A stretch of 28,988 nucleotides of DNA, taken from positions 133,352 to 162,339 of the forward strand of contig BFEA01000520.1 of the NCBI GenBank assembly GCA_003427395.1, read 5' to 3'. This DNA comes from Chara braunii (lineage: Eukaryota; Streptophyta; Charophyceae; Charales; Characeae). The notes beneath the pieces were generated by a model, which saw only the letters and a list, made by a program, of their open reading frames with translations, did not search any database and was not told the DNA's origin. Shown piece by piece: positions 18,514 through 27,299 of this stretch; within the stretch, counting starts at the first letter, position 1, and every line of letters begins with the position of its first letter. The position numbers were made by a program, and so were the translations under genes.

Positions 18514-19110
18514 TCAACCCACACCCGTGAACCCCTCTTCTAAATAATCTTTGTCCTCTATCTCGTCTTCCTCCTCGTCTTCGATGAAGTCATCCTCCTC
18601 CTCACGGAATAACTCCCCTAGCCCGTCCAGGAAAGTTTTTCCTATTGCCACATTCTTGTAAACTATTTTCCAGTGCGAGGGGCTTGGGACATATACATCA
18701 TCCATGCTAAGGCAATTCAACATCTCAGCTAGTTCCTTTGCCCAATTTCCTTCGAAGGGTCCCATTTCCACTGATAGTTGGAAGGAGTCTTGCCTGGCGC
18801 ATTGGTACAGTCCGAGGGTTGTCATGGACTAACATATCTGAACTAACCTGATCCGAGTCCTGAAGATCGCATCTATCAGGAACAGAGGCAATATACACCT
18901 CATCGTTCTAAGAAGGCGTCTCACATTTTCTCTATCCCCGAGTTCCCCCCCACGTCTATCTCGTCCAATTCCATCTCTGCCCGCTGACTAGCTGCCCACA
19001 TTACTTCACGTTCCGCCCGCCTAAACAGTTCGTATGAGACAGTTCCCAATGCCAAGTCAACAACCACAGTGTTCCCCCCTTTCTGGGATAGGTAAATCCA
19101 TCCTTAGGCT
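18514..19110 (-). pseudogene. Array copy 1 after the retroelement, 5'-truncated (unknown protein)
   Basis: One frame runs from about 19110 to 18514 with a single TAG near 18835. It reads V-V-V-D-L-A-L-G, R-R-A-E-R-E-V-M-W-A-A-S, D-R-E-N-V-R-R-L-L, motif D as F-L-I-D-A-I-F-R (about 18883-18860), motif E as S-V-E-M-G-P-F, W-A-K-E-L-A-E-M-L, V-P-S-P-S-H-W-K. It ends in a strongly acidic tail with runs of Asp and Glu (18600-18550). Its upstream end meets the gag fragment at about 19130. D, E and the acidic tail line up with copy 4. Unknown function; no signal peptide or catalytic motif seen. Confidence 0.5.
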
Positions 19111-19138
19111 TCCACTGTCCCTCGAAAGTCCAAATCAG

Positions 19139-19665
19139 TCAAGCTTGGCGGGCAGAGGGTGCACTGCTGGACTCGCCAGCCTCCGGTCTTGGTGTAACTT
19201 GCTCCAAGTCCTGCATACGGGAATCAAGTGCCCATGCTGCATCCTCTTGCTGAGCCTTGTGGTTCCGCATGGCCCGCTGCATATTCGCCAGCTCGGACTG
19301 CAGGTGGTTACAAGTGTAAACCAACCGAGTCACGAGTTTGGCCATGAATTCCCTGTGCTGCTCTTCCGGTGTCGCGTCGTCGTGCTCTTCAGATGGTTCA
19401 AAGTGCCAATACTTGAGTTTTTCGATGCTGGTGGCTTCATGCCGTTGCAGCAGATCCTGGGCTTCCTTGCGGCGTGCCTGGGTATCTGCATCTGCTTCGG
19501 CCTGAAGCCGCTGCTGCCCAGTTGTTGCCGTAGCTTCAGCCTGTACTGTAGGCGGGCAGCCTCGGCTGTCAGCTGGCGCTGTTCCTCAGCCTCGATCAGT
19601 GCGAGCTGAGTCTGGAACCACTGTTTGTAGTCGCCAATAGACTCGTTGGCCAGTTGGCCTGGCAT
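19139..19665 (-). pseudogene. gag: Gag N-terminal part, coiled-coil type (broken, truncated)
   Basis: ATG at 19665 gives M-P-G-Q-L-A-N-E-S, then G-D-Y-K-Q-W-F-Q-T-Q-L, and a long Gln/Glu/Ala/Arg-rich helix expected to form a coiled coil. The frame changes once near 19510. Beyond it, E-A-Q-D-L-L-Q-R-H-E-A-T and then R-L-V-Y-T-C-N-H-L-Q-S-E-L follow to TGA near 19139. The capsid core and zinc knuckle that should come next are absent. An upstream extension in the same frame is made only of the 17-bp tandem repeat and is probably not native coding. Confidence 0.75.
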
Positions 19666-19689
19666 GCCCAGAGTTGGGCCCGTCATGTT

Positions 19690-19912
19690 GTTGACGTGGC
19701 ACTGCTGACGTGGCACTGTTGCTGACGTGGCATTGTTGCTGACGTGGCACTGCTGACATGGCACTGCTGACGTGGCACTGTTGCTAACGTGGCACTACTG
19801 ACGTGGCACTGTTGCTGACGTGGCACTGTTGCTGACGTGGCACTGTTGCTGACGTGGCACTGTTGCTGACGTGGCACTGTTGCTGACGTGGCACTGCTGA
19901 TGTGGCATTGTA
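19690..19912. repeat. 17-bp minisatellite, 14 units, carrying TGACGTGG
   Basis: The unit is GTTGCTGACGTGGCACT (17 bp), with 14-bp variants lacking three bases. I count 14 units; 11 keep TGACGTGG exactly, and three differ (ACATGG, TAACGTGG, TGATGTGG). It lies directly upstream of gag in the leader of the minus-strand element. TGACGTGG is the ACGT core bound by many plant bZIP factors; binding here is inference. Confidence 0.9.
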
Positions 19913-20006
19913 CCAACCCGGAAATGCATGCAAAGGGGTGGGTGGGAGGGAAAACGCAGGTAGGGAACCAACCCAACAATACTTTCCTCACGACCCTAAT
20001 CAACAT

Positions 20007-20720
20007 ATAAAAAATAAAAAAATAAAAGATGACTACTTCCTTTTTTTTTTTTTTATATATCTGTCGATCTGTTATGAGTGAGACATGTCAGAAGAGTACT
20101 ACGAGCGAGATCTAGGCTAGGTTCCTCAAAGTTTCGGCTTTCACAAAATGCGATCTTGAAAAAAAAATAAAAAAATTTGCGAGATAGAGTAGAGATCCGA
20201 TTTTTAGAAAAGAACTAAATCCAGTTTTTGAGAATATGGCAACCTCCGAATATGCCTAACGAAATGTTGGTAGGCTTCGCAAGATTTTGGTTTTCAAAAA
20301 AATTTGCGAGATAGAATGGAAATTCGATTTTCAGAAAAGAATAATTCCGGTTTCTGAGAATATGACCACTTCTATCGTTATCCTAATGTGCCTAGAAAAC
20401 GAAATGTTAACCTCAAAAATTTCCAGCTATGTATGCGAAATATCAGAGAAACGAAATGGTACTATCAGGAATTTTCAGATAAAACGAAATGCGATTATCA
20501 GAAATTTCAGATATTTGTTGCGTGAAAACGAAATACTAATATCAGAAATTTCAGGTAAATCGAAATGCGATTATCAGAAATTTTCAGATAGTTGTTGCGA
20601 TTTTTTTTATTTTTTATTTTTTTTTCAGAGATTTGACGAAGTCCTACTTGATTTACTAACGCGTAATCAATAGATCAAGCAAGCTGGCCACTTGATTGAG
20701 CGGGTCCTCTGAATGAGAGG
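20007..20720 (-). other. A/T-rich leader of the truncated retroelement with diverged internal repeats
   Basis: No coding sequence. Two diverged blocks of ~130 bp (about 20150-20260 and 20280-20380) share AAAATTTGCGAGATAGA and TTCTGAGAATATG-type words. Then CGAAATGCGATTATCAGAAATTTCAG-type units recur at about 20450-20600. Several A and T tracts occur. It lies between the primer binding site and gag. Confidence 0.6.
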
Positions 20721-20723
20721 TCC

Positions 20724-20740
20724 GCTCCGATATCAAACCA
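20724..20740 (-). other. Primer binding site, initiator-Met tRNA type (minus strand)
   Basis: Minus strand reads TGGTTTGATATCGGAGC, one base after the LTR end at 20742. The 3' part TGATATCGGAGC is close to TGGTATCAGAGC, and its ATATCGGAGC resembles the plus-strand site at 7864 (GTATCGGAGC). Confidence 0.6.
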
Positions 20741-20741
20741 T

Positions 20742-21174
20742 TGCGTACTGTAAGGGTGCAGAGCAGAACAAGAACCGACCTCTCTAACAAAGTACAAGAT
20801 AGCGCAGCGGAAAACTTAGATACCAATGATCCGAACAATCAATATTGCAATGCAGCCCCGAACATACATCATCATCATCATTCCATGGGGTCTGGCGCTC
20901 ACACAGGAAGAATGCGCCAGCCCCAACCATACACAGACGAAGAAGAGGAGGGGTTAGATGAAGAAGAGGGGAAGATGGGAATGTCGTCAACACCAAGTCT
21001 TCGGCACAGGCCCAAATAGTCCCTCGTCAAAATGTATGAATCCCAATGTCGAGTCTGGATCCACTGTCGTAAGGTCTCAAGTCACAACTCTCTCTCTCTG
21101 TAGTAGTCCGCTGATACTGAGAAGTCAGGTGGTGAGAGGGGAAGAAGAGATGGTGGACTTAGAAGAGGAAGAAG

Positions 21175-21208
<34 letters not shown>

Positions 21209-21992
21209 GTCCGGTACTTTGGCGCCTTGATGCAGGTACCTCAAAGATGGAGTTGGAGCTATGGCGCCACAGGTAAGTCCCACTGGCCTCCGCCAGCCAT
21301 CTCTCCCAACTCTACTACTACCACCTACTAGCGCCCAACGCTGAAGACTACTGCTATGGCTACTAGCGCCCAGCGCTGAAGACTACTGCTAGCGCTAAGC
21401 TTCTCCTGCAGCACTCCTCCTGAGTGTTGCGGCCGAAATCCTGAAGACTACTCCTGCCTTCTGTCCAACTACCTACCCGTGAAGTGCATGGGAACTCCCT
21501 ATGTACTACTCGGCCTGCCTCCTGAGTGCAGGGCGAGGCCGAATCCTAAAGACTACTCCTGCCTTCTGTCCAACTACCTACCCGTGAAGTGCATGGGAAC
21601 TCCCTATGTACTACTCGGCCTGCCTCCTGACTGCAGGGCGAGGCAGTCCAGGAGGCTGCTCTTGCCAATGCCGAAGGGAGTCAGGGGCTGTCGCTGCAGC
21701 TCCTGCTTGAGGCTGTCGTGGGAACAGGCTAAAGATAGCCTGTTCCCGAAACCCTGGTTTTGTGCCTGAGTGTTAGGGTAGGTCGGTCTTATGAGGGCCC
21801 GAAAGTGGCCCTCCGTTTCAGGCTGAAAAGCCTCAGGGCTGAAAAACCTTGTTTTAGGCTGAAAACGAAATAGGGCCTGCAGGCCCTCGTTTTCAGTTTT
21901 CAGGCTGAAACGACAGAGGTCTGTAAGCCCTTATTTCTAGGCTTTTAGGCGGAGAATGCGGGACGGGCCCTGCAGGCCCGTGTGGCTACGCA
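20742..21992 (-). repeat. 5' LTR, 1251 bp, TGCGTA...TACGCA
   Basis: On the minus strand it starts TGCGTA (21992) and ends TACGCA (20742), a perfect 6-bp inverted terminus, with a primer binding site next to it. ATATG at 21993-21997 is the expected 5-base target copy, but the partner is lost. Inside: a ~106-bp direct duplication (21431-21536 and 21537-21641), a 35-bp duplication (about 21325-21393), a CT microsatellite (about 21180-21206), and a GA-rich stretch. No 3' LTR in the window to compare. Confidence 0.7.
21431..21641. repeat. 106-bp tandem duplication inside the LTR
   Basis: Two near-identical units starting GGCCGAA(A)TCCT, containing TACCTACCCGTGAAGTGCAT and ending CTGCAGGGCGAGG. 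They differ at only a few bases, so the duplication is younger than the LTR family. Confidence 0.85.
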
Positions 21993-21993
21993 A

Positions 21994-22140
21994 TATGCCA
22001 CAGGAAAGCATCCCCCTCGTCCAACACCACAGTCTGCTAGGCCGCCTCTAGGTCCGTCCAGGTTCCCTCTTCAGGGAGGACGACTGATACCCCACCCTTT
22101 ACATCTATCAACATTCCAGTCCACTGAAATAGATACGAGA
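21994..22140 (-). pseudogene. Array fragment upstream of the retroelement (unknown protein)
   Basis: Minus-strand reading W-T-G-M-L-I-D-V-K-G-G-V-S-V-V-L-P-E-E-G-T-W resembles motif A, followed after a TAG by D-E-G-D-A-F-L-W-H-I. It is cut at 21993 by the LTR. It may be the 5' part of the copy whose 3' part lies at 18514-19110, which would make the retroelement an insertion into one copy. That link is inference. Confidence 0.35.
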
Positions 22141-22390
22141 TGACAACCACCACACCATCTTGGTTCCAGCACCCGATTCCTGTTTTCACAATCGAGCACG
22201 GATCCCGCCCCTTAGGTTCGATCAGTCTATATCCTGGATGAGAGTTATTTCAGACCCCCCATCAAGATCTTGCATAGCCTACTTCCCCATTCCCAAATTC
22301 CTTTATTCGTTGATACCCTCGATCGACTCCTGTAATCCTTAATCGGCCCCCCTTTCCCCCATTCCTTTGCTTGGTTTCATTCAAGCTGCC

Positions 22391-22502
22391 CTTTATTTCC
22401 TCCTCACCGTTTTCTCTCACTTGTGTAGACGTAGGATAAGGAGAAACTTTATTTCCTCCTCACCGTTTTCTCTCACTTGTGTAGACGTAGGATAAGGAGA
22501 AA
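22391..22502. repeat. Perfect 56-bp tandem duplication
   Basis: 22391-22446 is repeated without a mismatch at 22447-22502 (starts CTTTATTTCC, ends AGGAGAAA). 56 is not a multiple of three, so it would shift any reading frame crossing it. No divergence means it is recent, or possibly an assembly artefact. Confidence 0.95.
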
Positions 22503-22733
22503 ATAGACTAGAAATTCAGCCCTTCCCACAACATCATACCTCATTTAATCTTACTGAGGGAGAATACAGTGACACACAAGCTCAAGCAATGCACAATCAC
22601 ACTTCCGTCTCCTCCTTGACATCGCTCACTTCCTTAGGACTCGGCCTTTCGCCAATAGCTCACCAGAGGACCCTCTTTCCTTCTGCCACTAGGGATTCAT
22701 TACCACTGATATCTTAGGTCCTTCGTTTGGCAG

Positions 22734-23276
22734 CTAGGACAACCCTCCTTCTTCATCCGACGCCGGGTTTCCTCCACCGCAACAGGTTGGACTCCTAACG
22801 ATGGACAGGGGCATCACCCACCTGTCCACCATCGGATGCCCAATTGGCTGCAACTCGGGCCCCGCCACGTTCTTACAAGGGAGTGGACCATACAAACTCC
22901 GCCTACTAAGCTCCTTCACCTAGTGTCGCAGACCCCCTTAGTCAACAACTCCTAAGATGGCTACCCCCCTTCTTCCATTGCTAAGGTCCCCATCCTTCCC
23001 AAAATCAAACATATGCGGGTACGTCAGGGGTTCGTGCACCAACCAGTACCAGACTCCTGGGGGAGGCACGTCCCTGACTACAGGACATAGCCAAAGTGCC
23101 CTATCCTCTGTCGTACCCGCGGTGCCATGGGCTCTCGCAAGTACCCAGGGTTCCAGGCAGCCAACGACCAGGACCAGAAGGGTGCTCGCATCAAAACACA
23201 TATAACACCCATAAAAAGTGGCCCAGAGCGTCCTATCCCCCTCCTCTCGATTTTCTCTCAGGACGGTGAGTGTCAC
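22734..23276 (-). pseudogene. Array copy, upstream group (unknown protein)
   Basis: One frame is open from 23276 to 22734 except for two stops near 22938 and 22923. It reads motif A as L-T-V-L-R-E-N-R-E-E-G-D followed by L-W-A-T-F-Y-G, a hydrophobic stretch (S-T-L-L-V-L-V-V-G-C-L-E-P-W), then V-P-P-P-G-V-W-Y-W and M-F-D-F-G-K-D. The second part holds V-D-R-W-V-M-P-L. The W ... S-x-x-x-[LI]-L ... W spacing resembles copies 2 and 4. Unknown function. Confidence 0.4.
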
Positions 23277-23546
23277 TCCCCTTACTTTCCATACATAGTG
23301 GTTGGTTCCTTCTCGTAAGCATCTTCAAAGGTGAGCTAGTTTTCTTAGGAGTCTTCGAACTCCCTTCATTCCCTTTCTCTTTCTTCCTCTGCCATTTCAT
23401 ACGACAGGATTGTTCCTTTTAGATAATTGTTGTCTTCATATGGGTTCCTTCAAGCAATTTAGAGTGTTGGTGCAAGGGACCCTTTAGGCCCAAAAGGAGC
23501 ATACCGAAAGACACCCATCCAGTCGGATCACTCCGCCACGGGATTT

Positions 23547-23762
23547 TTATTGGGCCCCAGTCGGCACCAGAACACCAACCGCCTGCCAGGTAACAGGAGC
23601 CCTTCTTTCAAACGAAGAGGAAGGGTCGACCTGCGAGTTGCCACATGCCTCTTCTAGGCTGGCGGAGACCAGCAGTGAAAAAAGGGGGCTAGAGTCACTC
23701 CCAAAGAGGAGCAAGCTAATCAAGTGTTCAATCATGCATGTTATACCTTCAGGCCTGGCCAC
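23547..23762 (-). pseudogene. Array fragment, upstream group (unknown protein)
   Basis: A 71-codon open stretch with a hydrophobic middle (L-I-S-L-L-L-F-G-S-D-S-S-P-L-F-S-L-L). It ends W-Q-A-V-G-V-L-V-P-T-G, which may be a diverged motif B (G-T-x-x-L-P). Assignment to the array is weak and rests on strand, neighbours and this one motif. Confidence 0.3.
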
Positions 23763-23929
23763 GCCGTGCGCCCAGCCACCCTCAAATCTGGTACTCTAAA
23801 AGGAAAGAGCAAGCCCAAGTTCATATTCCCTTCTCTTTGGTTATATACACGGTCATGCGTCGGGTACCCCTCTCCAGAATGGTAAGGGTTAATTTAACCC
23901 CCTACTCGGCACCTCCACCAATTTTGTAG

Positions 23930-24600
23930 GGCCCCACTCTCTTAGACTTTTGAGCTTGAGTCGACCCTTCAACGGGTCCCATCTAGCTCGGCTCCGCCCA
24001 CGCTCATGCTCAGGGTGTGGAACCATTCGTCACAGAGTCACCCCCACCTAGTGCTTTGAGATGGATGGGGGTGGGCCAACAAGCGAGAGAGCTTTGACAT
24101 TGAGGGATGTAGCTTAGCTCTCGCGCTAGGTGGGTAATCTCGCTGATTCTTTGCAAGCGTCCATTCTTCGATGCCTCATTGTGTTCTCAAGCAATTGCTC
24201 CTTCCAATACTCATGCAGTTCAAGGATTCTTTGAAGGTTCATCTTTCTTCATGCGTAGGCCAAGCGTCCTTCTTTGGCCACACATCCATTCACTAACTAC
24301 AGGGTCTAACAACTTCATCGAGGTAGAGGGATGCCCCTCGGCTTAGGCCCGCGGACTAAGTCGCGTTGGCACCTATCGCCTCCCCAGGAAGCCCTCTGCT
24401 TCATCCTCTAGCTGATCTATGTATTGGCTTTCTTTATCTCATGCATCATACATCATGTCTTATTGCTTCCCTATACACCCCTTAGTCTTTTCGGGGCCCC
24501 ATCGACAATTTCATGTGACTTAGTAGCCCTTTCGGCTGCCCGTTGCTCCCCCAGGCTCTCAACCATTCAGACCACATTCCTTTTTCCCAAGCCGAGCAAT
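23930..24600. other. No feature recognised
   Basis: Unique-looking, C/T-rich on the plus strand. I see no coding sequence, repeat or RNA gene I can support on either strand; probably further array remains too decayed to read. Confidence 0.4.
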
Positions 24601-24617
24601 ATGCTCAATAGACTCAT

Positions 24618-24848
24618 TTATGGGGGAGGGTTACGTTCACAACCCATTCGGCATTTGATCCTTTTCGCCGCCCGACCTGTCTGGGCGCTATCCAGCTCAA
24701 GGCATCCGAATGTTACTCACCTGCACATTGAATGCAATATAGACAAGCACAACCCTCCTTCGGGGTCAACACATAATCCCTCCCGCATGCTTATTTTCTT
24801 TGTCCTTTGGTTCCTTCCTTCTTCATTCATTTCCATTGCCCAAGCCAT
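24618..24848 (-). pseudogene. Array fragment, most upstream (unknown protein)
   Basis: From ATG at 24848: A-W-A-M-E-M-N-E-E-G-R, then P-E-G-G-L-C-L-S-I-L-H, matching motif C of copy 2 (P-T-G-A-C-L-S-V-A-L). It then reads A-Q-T-G-R-A-A-K-R-I, with one TGA at 24719-24717, and ends TAA at 24618. Farther upstream (to about 25000) a Lys/Leu-rich stretch may belong. Short and uncertain. Confidence 0.3.
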
Positions 24849-25244
24849 CCTCTTCTTTTTCACACGCAGTCGGGGTGTTGGTCAAGTCCACTTACCTTTT
24901 TTTCTTTCAACGAGTTTTTTCAAACCTCGAACCTTGCCAATCCTCAAATCCTTAAGAAACCTCAAGTCCTTTGTGGTCACAAGTCTTTTCCAATCCTCAA
25001 ACACTCTTCCTTATTAGTGGTGCAAGGGACCAGCAACCCTCCCCTGGCCCTCTCTTTCCACCAAGTGAGGCCAAAGTTCTTTCACCGTTCTTCCCCCTGA
25101 CAATGTGACAAGTGAGTGGGAAAGGGTTAGTCGTATGCCAAAAGAGAAGAAGGGAGAGAAGGGTTAAGATTAGACTTTAGGGTATGGGAGGGGTAGATGA
25201 GAAGGAGTCGGTGAAAAAGGGGGAGAGAGACGGAGAGAGCAAGG

Positions 25245-25286
<42 letters not shown>

Positions 25287-25287
25287 N

Positions 25288-25354
<67 letters not shown>
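25245..25354. repeat. Compound microsatellite (GATA)n(GA)n
   Basis: About ten GATA units to 25286, an N at 25287, then a (GA) run to 25354 and impure GA-rich sequence to about 25376. The N and abrupt switch suggest uncertain assembly here. Confidence 0.97.
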
Positions 25355-25357
<3 letters not shown>

Positions 25358-25499
25358 GGAGAGAGAAAGAGAGAGACTACCTATGTCTAATCAAAGTTTA
25401 TTACCTACTTGCCCTACCATCCTACCTAAGACCCCTTCTATGTTTCGCATTCCCATATTCATTTGAACATGGCATTGGTCGGCTAATGAGGTGGGGGAA

Positions 25500-26432
25500 G
25501 AAGAAGGTGTGAGGTGGTTGGTTATGGTGGACGGGCGATGGTGGTGGATGAGGAAGAAGGTGTGAGATGGCTGGCTATGACGGAGGGGTGATGAAGGTGG
25601 AGAAGGAAGATGTGAGGTGGTTGGCGATGATGGATGGGTGAAGGAGGTGGAGGTGGAGGTGGAAGGTGTGAGGTGGTTGGCTATGATCGATGGGTGGAGG
25701 TGGGGATGAAGAAGGTGTGAGCTGGTTGGCTATGGTGGATGGGTGATGAAGGCGAAGGAAGAAGAAGGTGTGAGGGGGTTGGCTATGGTGGATGGGTGAT
25801 GGAGGTGGAGGAGGAAGACGGTGTGATGTGGTTGGCTATGGTGGATGGGTGATGGAGGTGGAGAAGGAAGATGATGTGAGGTGGTTGGCTATAGTGAATG
25901 GGTGAAGGAGGTGGAGGAGGAAGAAGGTGTGAGGTGGTTGGCTATGGTGGATAGGTGAAGGAGGTGGAGGATAAAGAAGGTGTGAGGTGGTTGGCTATGG
26001 TGGATGGGTGAAGGAGGTGGAGGACGAAGAAGGTGTGAGGTGGTCGGCTATGGTGGATGGGTGATGAAGGTGGAGGAGGAAGAAGGTGTGAAGTGGCTGG
26101 TTATGGTGAATGGGTGGGGGAGGAGGGAGGTGTGAGGTGGTTGGCTATGGTGGATGGGTGATATAGGGGGAGGGGGAAGGTGTGAGGTGGTTGGCTATGG
26201 TGGATGGGTGATGGAGGTTGAGGAGGGAGACGGTGTGAGGTGGTCGGCGATGGTGAATGGGTGAAGGAGTTGGAGGAGGAAGAAGGCATGAGGTGGTTGG
26301 CTATGGTGGACAAGTGATGGAGGGGGAGGTGTGAGGTGGTTGGCTATGGTGGATGGGTGATGGAGGTGGAGGAGCAAGAAGGTGTGAGGCGGCTGGATAT
26401 GGGGGACGGGTGATGGCGGTGGAGGGAGGAAG
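25500..26432. repeat. G-rich minisatellite, ~53-bp unit, about 18 copies
   Basis: Diverged tandem units of 42-55 bp, typically 53, with core GGTGTGAGGTGGTTGGCTAT followed by GGTGGATGGGTGATGGAGG. Almost no C on the plus strand. 53 is not a multiple of three and units vary in length, so open frames on the minus strand (Pro/His/Ser-rich) are not real proteins. Confidence 0.95.
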
Positions 26433-26439
26433 GAGTTTG

Positions 26440-27290
26440 GCTATGGTGCTTTCCTAAGTCTTCGGTCTTGTCCTTCCTGTATCGTCCCAATGTTCAAACC
26501 CTAAAAAAACTCAGACTTGCGAAATTCAGACTTGCAGCAGAGACTTAGATTTTGCAAAAACTCAGACTTGCGAACAACTCAAATTACCGAAAAACTCAGA
26601 TTTCTCAAATTTATGTTTTTGCTGATTTTTGTAGGGGAGGGGGAGCCGAAAAACTAAGATTTGTGTTTGTTGATCCAAACGACGTCAGATACGCTTGTAA
26701 CTTCACAGACCCTCTGTACATACCCTACAGGTGGCCCTCCTAAAATTGGGCCTCATTCCATCGTTGTTTGCCCCTACTTGCCGTTCTTGGGCATCGCCCG
26801 AGGCTCTACGCGAATAGTTTCGCGAAGTCCATTTTCCATTTTTGTGGGAAAATGGACTCGGATGGCCTTTGGATTTTGCAGACCATCTACCTATGCCTAG
26901 GATATGGGGTCTGTCAAGCCTCAACCCCCATATCCCTCTATTTGACAGGGTTGATATTTTGCATCCATGGTTTGCGCAGGGTAACTGGTCGTTTTTGGAC
27001 CGGCTTTTTGGTCGGGGACACAAACAACGGTTCTTAGCAGCTGCACCGACCAAGCGCTTGGGCAGGCAACAACAACAACAATCTCACCATCATTAGCAGC
27101 AACAGCTGTAGCAGCAGCCACAATCTTCTACCTACCCCTCTTTTCCGGTTGCACTGTCGGCGTTTTGACTAGGAGAAGCATCATTTTGATTAGCCCAGAG
27201 TCAGATCAGTGGGATTCAAATAGAAAACGGGGGGGGGGGGGGGAAGAGGGGAGATGAAGAGGTGTTCAAATACAACACAGGGAGGGCGAA
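26440..27290. other. Non-coding stretch with short AT-rich repeats and two adjacent hairpins
   Basis: At 26495-26620 the word AACTCAGA(C/T)TT(G/T) recurs five or so times. From 26640 to 27130 the sequence is unique-looking with no gene I recognise. Two hairpins at 26809-26857 are listed separately. A CAACAACAACAA run lies near 27068, and a run of 12 or more G lies at 27230-27242. Confidence 0.5.
26809..26857. repeat. Two adjacent perfect hairpins
   Basis: CGCGAA/TTCGCG (26809-26824, 6-bp stem) is followed at once by GTCCATTTTCC/GGAAAATGGAC (26827-26857, 11-bp stem, 9-base loop). Both stems are perfect. No gene frame explains them. Confidence 0.8.
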
Positions 27291-27299
27291 CTGATACGA

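Larger units (their letters stand above)
19130..21992 (-). mobile_element. Truncated LTR retrotransposon: 5' LTR, primer site, leader, gag start
   Basis: On the minus strand: an LTR (21992-20742), a primer binding site (20740-20724), a ~1-kb leader and gag from 19665. Gag stops abruptly at about 19139, where array coding resumes, so pol and the 3' LTR are missing. It therefore interrupts the array between 19.13 and 21.99 kb. The motif content of gag matches a large gag family I associate with Chara. Class (Ty3/gypsy) is inference, since no pol is present. Confidence 0.75.
12945..24850 (-). other. Decayed multi-copy coding array of unknown family
   Basis: Over about 9 kb (excluding the retroelement at 19.13-21.99 kb) the minus strand holds successive protein-like stretches of 60-150 codons, joined by stops and frame changes, while the plus strand is not protein-like. 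Short motifs recur in order: (A) S-[LI]-P-x3-[YE]-x-[RE]-G ... W, then a Trp-rich turn; (B) [VR]-x-G-T-[LF]-x-L-P; (C) G-x-C-L-S; (D) F-[LM]-I-D-x-I-F-R; (E) S-[VF]-[EK]-x-G-[PH]; (F) an acidic end. Examples are given under the copies. I recognise no family. It could be a tandem paralogue cluster, one giant decayed gene, or integrated DNA of viral or other mobile origin. By-eye similarity is at motif level only. Confidence 0.5.

Noticed and set aside
12945-19110. Spliced host gene with exons at the open stretches
   Set aside because: Stops and frame changes fall within motif-bearing stretches, and the same motifs recur, which fits broken copies better than exons. I did not find consistent splice signals at the joints, though I could not test this fully.
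19034-19609. 191-codon open frame on the plus strand
   Set aside because: It is the shadow of the minus-strand gag coiled coil, whose motifs are clear.
24424-25017. 197-codon open frame on the plus strand, rich in Phe, Ser, Pro and Leu
   Set aside because: Composition follows the C/T-rich strand; the opposite strand reads more like protein and carries the array motif G-x-C-L-S. No domain or start context supports the plus reading.
26101-26377. Pro/His/Ser-rich open frames on the minus strand
   Set aside because: Direct product of the ~53-bp minisatellite; unit length is not a multiple of three, so the frame is not kept.
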